5,736 nt of DNA from an uncultured Gemmatimonadota bacterium (GTDB taxonomy: Bacteria; Gemmatimonadota; Gemmatimonadetes; Gemmatimonadales; Gemmatimonadaceae), in the NCBI GenBank assembly GCA_946887155.1, contig CAMPKM010000212.1, positions 1 to 5,736 on the forward strand. Direction: 5' to 3'. Numbering within the stretch: position 1 is the stretch's first letter; every line of letters begins with the position of its first letter. The notes below the pieces were generated by a model. It searched no databases. It was not told the origin of the DNA and worked only from the letters and a program-made list of their open reading frames with translations. The translations under genes were made by a program, and so were the position numbers. Shown in pieces: positions 1 to 5,416 of the stretch.

Positions 1-882
1 GCACTCGAGCCGGTACTTGGTGATATACCGGCGCGTCGCCGAGCGGTGTTCGCTGGTGCCGAAGTCGGTCATCGTATTCGAGAAGAAGCCAACGCGTTCG
101 TCGAAGCGGCGTGGCATCATCGGGACTTCGGGCAGGCGCACGATGCTGTAGTGCGCCATGACGCTGCGCGGCGGACGCGGACCGGCCGGAGCGGCGCCAC
201 CTCCACCACCGCGGGCCTGAGGTGCGGGCGCGGCACCCGTCTGGGTCGCCTCGATGCCGATGTTGTCGGGAAACGCGAGATGCCGATCGATGAAGGAGCG
301 GCTCGCGTCGATCGTTCCCGGAATCGCCTGGATCTCGGGGATCGCCGTCGTGAACAGGCGCGTGACGTCGATGACCGGCGCGCTATCCGGGCCCCACGCG
401 TCGATGTTGAACGCGGCAATGACCGGGGCATAGTTGGCGTTTTCTACCGCACGAAGAACCGACGCGGTCGTGTCGCTCGACGTGATCGAGTAAGACGGAC
501 CGCGCAGGATCACCCGGTTACCCATGACCTCCCAGCGCAGCGTGCGCTCGGCGAACTGGTCGCCCGCGTACGCGGTTCCTCCGCCGCGTCCACCCTCAGG
601 CGCTGCCGCGCGGGCAAACCGACCGATGAGGAGCTGGTCCCTGTTGAGCTCGCGTCGAGGAATTTCGAAAAACAGACGGTCCCCCACGCGGTGCACCTTG
701 AACAGGCCTTGCCTGGTATTTGCATCCCGCGTGATGACGCGATCGTACGGGCGAGGCCCTCCGCCGCGACCGGAACCGGCGGCGCCGCCAGCGCCCGGTC
801 CGCGATTGGTGGAATCAGGATCCTGGCCGAGCGCCGGCAGGGTAGACGCCGCGAGTAGCGCAATGGAAAGTGTGAGTCGCAT
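1..882 (-). CDS. Exported zinc-dependent metalloprotease family protein (DUF5118/DUF5117 N-terminal part), partial, cut by left window edge
   Basis: The frame is open from an ATG at 882-880 to the left edge (294 codons, no stop), so the C-terminal part is missing. Residues 1-20 ([20 protein letters not shown]) look like a Sec signal peptide: a short basic start, a hydrophobic core and an ALG-Q cleavage region. After a Gly/Ala-rich linker (about 26-43), residues 46-93 match the DUF5118 pattern ([36 protein letters not shown]). About 105-294 match DUF5117 ([37 protein letters not shown]). In this family a DUF4953 peptidase domain with the zinc-binding HExxH follows; it would lie outside the window, so catalytic activity cannot be confirmed here. 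The protein probably acts in the periplasm or outside the cell; its substrate is unknown. Gly/Pro-rich stretches at about 96-103 and 215-237 look like flexible inserts. No clear Shine-Dalgarno site precedes the ATG. Family call is by recalled motifs. Confidence 0.85.
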   Translation of the reverse strand, partial: MRLTLSIALLAASTLPALGQDPDSTNRGPGAGGAAGSGRGGGPRPYDRVITRDANTRQGLFKVHRVGDRLFFEIPRRELNRDQLLIGRFARAAAPEGGRGGGTAYAGDQFAERTLRWEVMGNRVILRGPSYSITSSDTTASVLRAVENANYAPVIAAFNIDAWGPDSAPVIDVTRLFTTAIPEIQAIPGTIDASRSFIDRHLAFPDNIGIEATQTGAAPAPQARGGGGGAAPAGPRPPRSVMAHYSIVRLPEVPMMPRRFDERVGFFSNTMTDFGTSEHRSATRRYITKYRLEC

Positions 883-902
883 GGATCTGGGTCTGCGGTG
901 AA

Positions 903-938
903 ACCGGAAATTATGCCAGACGCGAAGATGGCTGACGA
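903..938 (-). promoter_or_regulatory. Candidate promoter for the metalloprotease gene
   Basis: Reading leftward, a CATAAT hexamer (915-910) resembles a -10 box (5 of 6). A TCGTCA hexamer (938-933) lies 17 bp upstream and resembles a -35 box (4 of 6). Transcription would begin near 903, leaving about 20 nt before the ATG at 882. This is the only decent candidate in the 131-bp divergent spacer on this strand, but such matches can arise by chance. Confidence 0.35.
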
Positions 939-977
939 GTCTGGCGGCGACAAGACATTTCCCGCACCGTCCCGTGC

Positions 978-1007
978 TTGACAGGCAAGTCATGACTTGC
1001 CTATCAT
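978..1007 (+). promoter_or_regulatory. Strong sigma-70-type promoter of the arsR-type/VOC operon
   Basis: A perfect -35 box TTGACA (978-983) and a -10 box TATCAT (1002-1007, 5 of 6 to TATAAT) are separated by 18 bp. Transcription would start about 6-8 nt after the -10 box, which falls on or next to the GTG start codon at 1014. The spacer is entirely a palindrome (listed separately), so access of RNA polymerase should be directly controlled by whatever binds there. Confidence 0.8.
983..1002. promoter_or_regulatory. Perfect 20-bp palindromic operator, probably bound by the adjacent ArsR-type repressor
   Basis: AGGCAAGTCATGACTTGCCT is identical to its own reverse complement over all 20 bases; symmetry ends at 982/1003. 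It fills the whole -35/-10 spacer and shares the last base of the -35 box and the first of the -10 box. ArsR-family dimers bind inverted repeats over their own promoters, so autorepression by the product of the gene at 1014 is the natural reading. The binding partner is inferred; the palindrome itself is read directly. Confidence 0.8.
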
Positions 1008-1013
1008 GCTCGA

Positions 1014-1286
1014 GTGACGGACATCTTCGAGGCGCTCGCCGCTCCGGCGCGTCGCGCCATCCTGGATGAACTGGCCCGCCGCGACGGGCAGACGTTGTTC
1101 GAGCTCTGCTCGCGGCTCACCATGCGTCACGAGCTTCCGCTCACCCGTCAAGCCGTGTCGCAACATCTGCAGCTGCTCGAGGACGTCGGCCTCGTATCGA
1201 GCGAGAAAAAGGGTCGATACAAGTTCCACTACCTGGATACCAGGCCGCTGCAGTCGATCATCCGCCGCTGGCCCATCAACCGCTGA
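1014..1286 (+). CDS. ArsR/SmtB-family winged-helix transcriptional repressor
   Basis: This 90-residue protein is a single winged helix-turn-helix domain. It opens with the family signature [18 protein letters not shown] (4-21), has the recognition-helix region [19 protein letters not shown] (43-61), then a beta-wing ([14 protein letters not shown]). It should act as a DNA-binding dimer and most likely represses its own promoter. The CxC metal motif of arsenic/cadmium-sensing members (ELCVCDL type) is absent: the helix reads LFELCSRL with one Cys, so the signal is probably not sensed through that site. GTG at 1014 is the only usable start: an in-frame TGA lies at 993-995 with no other start codon between, and the next in-frame ATG falls well inside the domain. 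No ribosome binding site exists because the transcript should begin at about the start codon (leaderless). The VOC gene follows after 9 bp. ArsR-VOC pairs of this sort are widespread in actinobacteria and other phyla. Confidence 0.92.
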   Translation: MTDIFEALAAPARRAILDELARRDGQTLFELCSRLTMRHELPLTRQAVSQHLQLLEDVGLVSSEKKGRYKFHYLDTRPLQSIIRRWPINR

Positions 1287-1295
1287 CGACATCAC

Positions 1296-1691
1296 ATGCG
1301 CATCTACATAACGAGTGTTTTCGTGGACGACCAGGAACAGGCCCTGGCGTTCTACACCATCGTTCTTGGCTTCGTGAAGAAAACGGATGTCCCGCTGGGC
1401 GGTGGCGCGCGATGGCTTACCGTCACGTCCCGGGAGCTCCCCGATGGGACAGAGCTGCTGCTTGAACCAGCCGGCCATCCCGCGGTCGCGCCCTACCGAG
1501 CCGCGCTGAACGCGGACGGCATTCCGCTGGCGTCGTTCAGTGTAGAAGACGTACGAGCCGAACATGAGCGTCTTTCGGCGGCTGGCGTTCAGTTCACCCA
1601 GCCTCCAGTGGAAATGGGTCCGGTCGTGACAGCGGTGTTCGACGACACGTGCGGTAACCTCGTGCAGATCGTCAGTCGCGTCCCAGCCTGA
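1296..1691 (+). CDS. VOC-superfamily (glyoxalase/bleomycin-resistance/extradiol dioxygenase fold) protein
   Basis: This 131-residue protein has two beta-alpha-beta-beta-beta modules typical of the vicinal oxygen chelate fold. The first is ITSVFVDDQEQALAFYTIVLGF (5-26) through RWLTVTSRELPDGTELLLEP (39-58); the second is LASFSVEDVRAEHERLSAAGV (78-98) through TAVFDDTCGNLVQIVS (112-127). A member this size normally works as a dimer with the active site between modules. Compared with glyoxalase I, the expected first-strand His is replaced (Ile/Thr 5-6). The third ligand position is Phe81 or Ser82, and the final Glu is Gln124; only the Glu53/Glu57 region keeps an acidic residue. Classical glyoxalase chemistry is therefore doubtful, and the substrate may be bound without that metal site. 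It is cotranscribed with the repressor 9 bp upstream and has no Shine-Dalgarno of its own, so translation is probably coupled. The likely role is handling or binding a small molecule sensed by the repressor; substrate unknown. Confidence 0.88.
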   Translation: MRIYITSVFVDDQEQALAFYTIVLGFVKKTDVPLGGGARWLTVTSRELPDGTELLLEPAGHPAVAPYRAALNADGIPLASFSVEDVRAEHERLSAAGVQFTQPPVEMGPVVTAVFDDTCGNLVQIVSRVPA

Positions 1692-1712
1692 CAGTCGTGC
1701 CCGCCTCCGCTC

Positions 1713-1741
1713 TTGCCACGAACCACCGGATTCGATGTATT
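1713..1741 (+). promoter_or_regulatory. Candidate promoter for the cupin gene
   Basis: In the 115-bp gap between the VOC gene and the cupin, TTGCCA (1713-1718, 5 of 6 to TTGACA) is followed after exactly 17 bp by TGTATT (1736-1741, 4 of 6 to TATAAT). This would give a leader of about 60 nt. No copy of the upstream palindrome is found here, so the cupin is probably not controlled by the ArsR-type protein through a local site. Read-through from the ArsR/VOC operon remains possible because no terminator is visible after 1691. Confidence 0.35.
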
Positions 1742-1797
1742 GAACCCGGTCGCCAGCAGAACCGGTGCTCGGCCCGGTCGACTCGTGGTGAAAAAGC

Positions 1798-1803
1798 GGA
1801 GGT
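1798..1803 (+). promoter_or_regulatory. Strong Shine-Dalgarno site of the cupin gene
   Basis: GGAGGT lies 3 nt before the ATG at 1807. It fixes this start and contrasts with the absence of any such site before the two upstream genes. Confidence 0.75.
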
Positions 1804-1806
1804 CTC

Positions 1807-2277
1807 ATGAACCGGCATCTCGTGTTGCCCCTGGTCACCATCCTTGTCGCGGTGCCGACAATCCCGCGAGCAGGGCAACAATCGACGGCGCACATCATGG
1901 TCACGCCGGATCAGCGCGAGTGGAAGCCGATGCCACTCCTGCCGGCGGGTGCGCAGGTAGCGATCATCGAAGGCCCGATCAACGAGGCGGTGCCGTTCAC
2001 GATCCAGTTGCGATTGCCGGCGAATTTCGAGATTCCGGCGCACTGGCACCCATGGATCGAGCATGCAACGGTGCTCAGCGGCTCGCTGCACATGGGAATC
2101 GGGGACAAGCTTGACCGGTCAAAGACAAAACGACTGCCGGCGGGGAGTGTGGCCGTTATTCCGGCAAAGTCAAATCACTTCTCGTGGACCGATGAGGAAA
2201 CGACCGTACAGGTCCACGGCGTTGGTCCGCTCGTGATTCACTATGTGAACCCGGCGGACGATCCGCGAAAGAAATAG
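1807..2277 (+). CDS. Exported single-domain cupin protein with intact 3-His/1-Glu metal site
   Basis: This 156-residue protein starts with a probable signal peptide: MNRHLVLPLVTILVAVPTIP then RAGQQ, hydrophobic at 5-20, so mature protein from about 24. The rest is one cupin beta-barrel. Motif 1 reads HWHPWIEHATVLSG (79-92), with exact HxH-x3-E-x6-G spacing, giving ligands His79, His81 and Glu85. Motif 2 is GSVAVIPAKSNHFSWT (113-128), supplying His124; the usual Gly of PxG is Lys121 and the usual final Asn is Thr128. All four metal ligands are present, so a bound divalent metal is expected. Cupins of this size cover dioxygenases, isomerases, and sugar or small-molecule binders, and nothing here decides among them. 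The phrase LPANFEIPAHWHPWIEHATVLSG resembles small exported cupins often annotated only as 'cupin domain-containing'. It has its own ribosome binding site and lies convergent to pdeM with a 35-bp gap. Confidence 0.88.
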   Translation: MNRHLVLPLVTILVAVPTIPRAGQQSTAHIMVTPDQREWKPMPLLPAGAQVAIIEGPINEAVPFTIQLRLPANFEIPAHWHPWIEHATVLSGSLHMGIGDKLDRSKTKRLPAGSVAVIPAKSNHFSWTDEETTVQVHGVGPLVIHYVNPADDPRKK

Positions 2278-2287
2278 CCAGGCGCTG

Positions 2288-2306
2288 CCCGGCAGATCGA
2301 GCCGGG
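2288..2306. terminator. Weak stem-loop between convergent genes, possible bidirectional transcription barrier
   Basis: CCCGGC (2288-2293) and GCCGGG (2301-2306) pair perfectly around a 7-nt loop, in the middle of the 35-bp gap between the cupin and pdeM stops. No T-run follows on either strand, so it is not a classical intrinsic terminator. In GC-rich genomes a 6-bp stem can arise by chance. Confidence 0.3.
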
Positions 2307-2312
2307 GCGTGG

Positions 2313-2960
2313 TCAGGGAGCAGTGCGCTCCACGATTTCGTGGCCGGCAATCACGAAGACGCGATCGCCCGGCGCCGGCGGTACCGGCCAGAGTCCGGTA
2401 AAGTCACCGAACGCAGGGAGCACGGCGGTTTGCGCTCCGAACCAGAAGCAGGGCAATCGCACGTATTGCCGACCGGCGCCAACGAGGTCTGCGCCGGGGT
2501 GCAGGTGTCCGGCGATTACGTAGCCCTCGTCATGTACCGAAGGCACGTGCGTGAATACGAACGGCGGTTCGATCAGCGGTGCATCAATGCCGTCAATGCC
2601 GATGTCAGCTACGTCCCCAGCCTCCCGGTCGTGGTTGCCGCGAACAACCGTCATGGCTATGCCTCGATGCGCCTCCCGCCATTTCGCCACGGCGCCTAAC
2701 GTCTGTGGCGACCGGCCACGCCTGGCGTGAAGAAAATCGCCGAGAAACAGGATGCGCCGGACTTCGACCCGCCGCAGGAGCGCATCGAGGCGCTCGAGCG
2801 CGTCGGCTGTCGTGCCCGCAGGCACCGGAATGCCTGACGAACGGAACGTGGCAGCCTTGCCGAAATGCGGGTCGGCGACGAGCAGGGTTTGCGTTTGCGC
2901 CAGCAAGGCCGCCCGCTCCGGAAAGAGCAGGAGCGTCTCCCCGGCCACGCCAATCTTCAT
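2313..2960 (-). CDS. pdeM: PdeM, ligase-associated DNA damage response metallophosphoesterase/endonuclease
   Basis: This 215-residue protein (from ATG 2960-2958) is a calcineurin-like binuclear metallophosphoesterase with all metal motifs: DPHFGK (Asp30, His32), GDFLH (Asp75), RGNHD (Asn109, His110), TH (His138) and GHLHPG (His152, His154). The C-terminal PCFWFG...AVLPAFGDFTG block is typical of the ligase-associated subgroup. A Pseudomonas putida relative (MPE) is a manganese-dependent single-strand DNA endonuclease, so a DNA end-processing role beside the ligase and helicase is the best inference. The start at 2960 gives MKIGVAGETLLLFPERA, matching the usual family N-terminus. An alternative GTG at 2966 adds two residues and overlaps the helicase stop as GTGA. 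With the ATG, the helicase stop is 2 bp upstream. Either way translation is coupled, and no independent ribosome site is convincing. Confidence 0.95.
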   Translation of the reverse strand: MKIGVAGETLLLFPERAALLAQTQTLLVADPHFGKAATFRSSGIPVPAGTTADALERLDALLRRVEVRRILFLGDFLHARRGRSPQTLGAVAKWREAHRGIAMTVVRGNHDREAGDVADIGIDGIDAPLIEPPFVFTHVPSVHDEGYVIAGHLHPGADLVGAGRQYVRLPCFWFGAQTAVLPAFGDFTGLWPVPPAPGDRVFVIAGHEIVERTAP

Positions 2961-2962
2961 AC

Positions 2963-5416
2963 TCACCCAGCGGCGCGCTCGAGCGCGAGTTGCATCCGCC
3001 TCACCCGGTCGGCCAGCGATTCCGAGGAGACGCGATCCCGCGTCCGGTCGACCAGCAGGGGAAAGCCAAAAGGTGTCGTGCGCGGCGGTTCAGTCACCAC
3101 CACGCGAGCGCGCGACAGCCGCTCGAGCGTACGCGCAAGGCGCGCACTTTCCAGTTGCCGCTCCATCACTTCGCGATAGGCCTGCGCGACCAGCAGGTTG
3201 CCCGGATCATGTTTCCGGAACACGTCGAAGAAGAGGCTGCTCGATGCCTGCAACTGCCGCGCTGTCTTGCCCGAACGGGGCAGTCCCGGGAAAATGAGCC
3301 CCGCCACACGCGCGATTTCCCGAAACTGGCGGCGCGCCATCTCGGTGGCATTGAGCGCGGACAGGAGGTCATCGCGGAGGTGCTCCACCCGGAATATCAC
3401 GTCGGTATCGAGAACCACCGCATCGGCGGACAACAATGAAAACCCGTAGTCGTTGGTGGCGATCGAGAAGGAAAGGGGCTCGAGCCGCGAGAGCCGGAAA
3501 GCGACCAGCGCCGCCAGCCCTTCGTGCACGAGCCGTCCCTCGAACGGATATACATAGATGTGGTGACCCTCGCGCGTCCTGACGCGTTCGATCAGGACTT
3601 CGTCAGCCGCGGGAATGCGCGACCACCGTTGCTGCACCGCGAGGACCGGCCTGATCGCATCCAGCTCCGGGCCGCGGAACACTCCGCGACTTGCTTCGTC
3701 GAGACGATCGCGCAACCGCGAGGCCAGCGTCCCCGAAATCGGCAGGCGGGTCCCGCTCCATGGAGACGTGACCGTTACCTGCGAGATGGACGCGCGACGG
3801 ACCCAGGCCTGCATGTCGCGAACACGAATGAACTCGAGCGTCTTCCCGGCCAGCGTGAACCGGTCACCCGGCTTCATGCGAGCGATGAATTCCTCGTCAA
3901 CGGACCCGATGGCCTTTCCACGCTGGTAGGTCACCGCGATCTGGCCGTCACTGACGATCGTACCGATCGACAGCCGGTGACGCTTGGCAATCGCCTCGCT
4001 TTCGACGCGGTACCGGCCGTCGGGCTGCCTGACGAGCCGCGCGTACTCCGGATAGGCGCCGAGTGCGCCCCCGCCGCTGGCGACGAACTCCATCGCCCAC
4101 TGCCACTCGGCCTCGGTCAGGTCCCTGAACGCGCGCGTACGTCGCACTTCGGCGAACAGTTCCTCGGGGTGAAAGCCGGTGCCCATCGCGACCGTCACCA
4201 GGTGTTGCACGAGGACGTCGAGCGGCCGGTCAATCGGGCGCCGCGACTCGATGTCACCGGCCTCCACGGCATCCCGAGCCGCGGCGAGGTCGATCAGCTC
4301 GAGCACATTCGTCGGCGCGCACGTGACACGACTTTCGGCGCCGGGACGATGACCGCTGCGACCGGCGCGCTGAACGAGGCGACCGACGCTCTTCGGGCTT
4401 CCGACCTGGACGACACGATCCACCGGAGAGAAATCGACACCGAGGTCGAGACTCGACGTCGCCACCACGCAACGCAACCGGCCTTCACGCAGCGCCTGTT
4501 CTACCCATTCGCGTGTCGACCGGTCGAGCGAGCCATGGTGCAGCGCGATCTGCCCGACCCAGTCGGGACGCGCGTCGAGCAGCGATCGATACCACTCCTC
4601 CGTTTGCCGGCGCGTGTTGGTGAACACGATCGAGCTGTCAGCGCGATCGAGCGCGGCCGCCACCGGCTCCACCATTCCCCGGCCGAGGTGACCCGCCCAC
4701 GGAAACCGTTCGACCGTGGCCGGCAGCAGGGTGTCGACCGCTATCTGTTTGGGTGTTGCCCCCTTCACGACACGCGATCGGGCTTCATGCGCCGTGCCGA
4801 GCAGGGTGACCAGCGCCTCGTCGAGGTTGCCTAACGTTGCCGAAAGTCCCCAGGTCCTGATGCCCGGGCGGATGGTGCGCAGCCGGGCGAGGGCGAGTTC
4901 CGTCTGGACGCCACGCTTGGTTCCCATCAACTCGTGCCATTCGTCGACCACGACGAGGCGCAGTTCGCGCATCAGCTCCAGCGATTCCGGCCGTGAGAGA
5001 AGAATCGTCAGGCTCTCGGGCGTAGTCAGCAGGGTCGTGGGGAGCCGGCGGCTCTGGCGTGCCCGCATGGCCGGCGAGGTGTCGCCGGTCCGCGTCTCGA
5101 TGGACCATTCGGGCGCGAGCGCAGCCAGCGGCGCCGCGAGCGCGGCGGCGGTGTCGGCGGCGAGGGCGCGGAGCGGCGTAATCCACAGCACGCGCAGCGG
5201 AACGTGCACCTGTCCCCGGCGCGCCGGCGTCACCGGTCGTCCTTCGGCGATCCACTCCGCGATGGGACCGAGCCATGCGGCAAGCGTCTTTCCCGTTCCG
5301 GTCGCGGCGTGCACCAGGCCACTCTCGCCAGCGAGGTACGCGTTCCAGACGTCGCGTTGAAACGGGAATGGCGACCATCCGCGTGCCGTGAACCAGTTCG
5401 CCAGGTCTTCGATCAT
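2963..5416 (-). CDS. lhr: Lhr-Core type ligase-associated DEXH-box DNA repair helicase
   Basis: This 817-residue superfamily 2 helicase carries a full motif set: I ATGTGKT (38-44), Ia TPLRAL (80-85), Ib TTPESL (131-136), II DEWH (158-161), III SAT (192-194), IV IVFTNTR (263-269), V SSLDLGVD (321-328) and VI QRAGRSGHR (349-357). After the two RecA-like domains come the winged-helix and beta-barrel parts of the Lhr core (about 370-817). It lacks the long C-terminal extension of full-length Lhr (about 1500 residues), as expected of the ligase-associated form. Characterised Lhr-Core enzymes are ssDNA-dependent ATPases moving 3' to 5' and unwinding duplexes, including RNA:DNA hybrids. The ATG at 5416-5414 is chosen because it overlaps the ligase stop as ATGA and starts the family-like MIEDLANWFTARGWSPFPFQ. 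An open frame extends upstream to 5701, but there it would lie across the ligase gene. The stop is at 2965-2963, next to pdeM. DEWH in place of the usual DEVH/DEAH box is common in this subgroup. Confidence 0.96.
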   Translation of the reverse strand: MIEDLANWFTARGWSPFPFQRDVWNAYLAGESGLVHAATGTGKTLAAWLGPIAEWIAEGRPVTPARRGQVHVPLRVLWITPLRALAADTAAALAAPLAALAPEWSIETRTGDTSPAMRARQSRRLPTTLLTTPESLTILLSRPESLELMRELRLVVVDEWHELMGTKRGVQTELALARLRTIRPGIRTWGLSATLGNLDEALVTLLGTAHEARSRVVKGATPKQIAVDTLLPATVERFPWAGHLGRGMVEPVAAALDRADSSIVFTNTRRQTEEWYRSLLDARPDWVGQIALHHGSLDRSTREWVEQALREGRLRCVVATSSLDLGVDFSPVDRVVQVGSPKSVGRLVQRAGRSGHRPGAESRVTCAPTNVLELIDLAAARDAVEAGDIESRRPIDRPLDVLVQHLVTVAMGTGFHPEELFAEVRRTRAFRDLTEAEWQWAMEFVASGGGALGAYPEYARLVRQPDGRYRVESEAIAKRHRLSIGTIVSDGQIAVTYQRGKAIGSVDEEFIARMKPGDRFTLAGKTLEFIRVRDMQAWVRRASISQVTVTSPWSGTRLPISGTLASRLRDRLDEASRGVFRGPELDAIRPVLAVQQRWSRIPAADEVLIERVRTREGHHIYVYPFEGRLVHEGLAALVAFRLSRLEPLSFSIATNDYGFSLLSADAVVLDTDVIFRVEHLRDDLLSALNATEMARRQFREIARVAGLIFPGLPRSGKTARQLQASSSLFFDVFRKHDPGNLLVAQAYREVMERQLESARLARTLERLSRARVVVTEPPRTTPFGFPLLVDRTRDRVSSESLADRVRRMQLALERAAG
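5413..5416 (-). other. ATGA stop/start overlap coupling ligase and helicase translation
   Basis: Read on the minus strand, ATG (5416-5414) starts the helicase and TGA (5415-5413) ends the ligase. A weak purine tract (AAGGCG) lies 8 nt upstream of the ATG inside the ligase gene. Such overlaps usually mean termination-reinitiation and a matched protein ratio. Confidence 0.85.

Noticed and set aside
46..858. Plus-strand open frame of 270 codons
   Set aside because: It lies wholly antisense to the metalloprotease gene, whose translation shows a signal peptide and family motifs. The plus-strand product is Arg/Ala-rich with no recognisable domain, a typical GC-rich shadow.
1006..1017. Tiny upstream frame ATG CTC GAG TGA whose stop overlaps the ArsR GTG start
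   Set aside because: The ATG is part of the -10 box (TATCAT) and should lie upstream of the transcription start, so it would not be in the mRNA.
1692..1806. Terminator or second repressor site between the VOC and cupin genes
   Set aside because: The repeated CCGGTCG and ACCGGT pieces do not form a convincing stem with a T-run, and no GGCAAGT half-site is present.
990..1904. Minus-strand open frame of 304 codons
   Set aside because: It runs antisense across the ArsR promoter, both the ArsR and VOC genes and the cupin start. It shows no domain-like pattern and conflicts with well-supported genes.
2107..2114. CAAGCTTG palindrome inside the cupin gene, considered as a second operator
   Set aside because: It is only 8 bp, lies within coding sequence and differs from the operator half-site in its core; chance is sufficient.
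3524..4834. Plus-strand open frame of 436 codons, and a similar one at 2579-3439
   Set aside because: Both are antisense to the helicase (the second also to pdeM). The helicase frame has all SF2 motifs, whereas these products are Arg/Pro-rich without motifs. Length alone is not evidence at this GC content.
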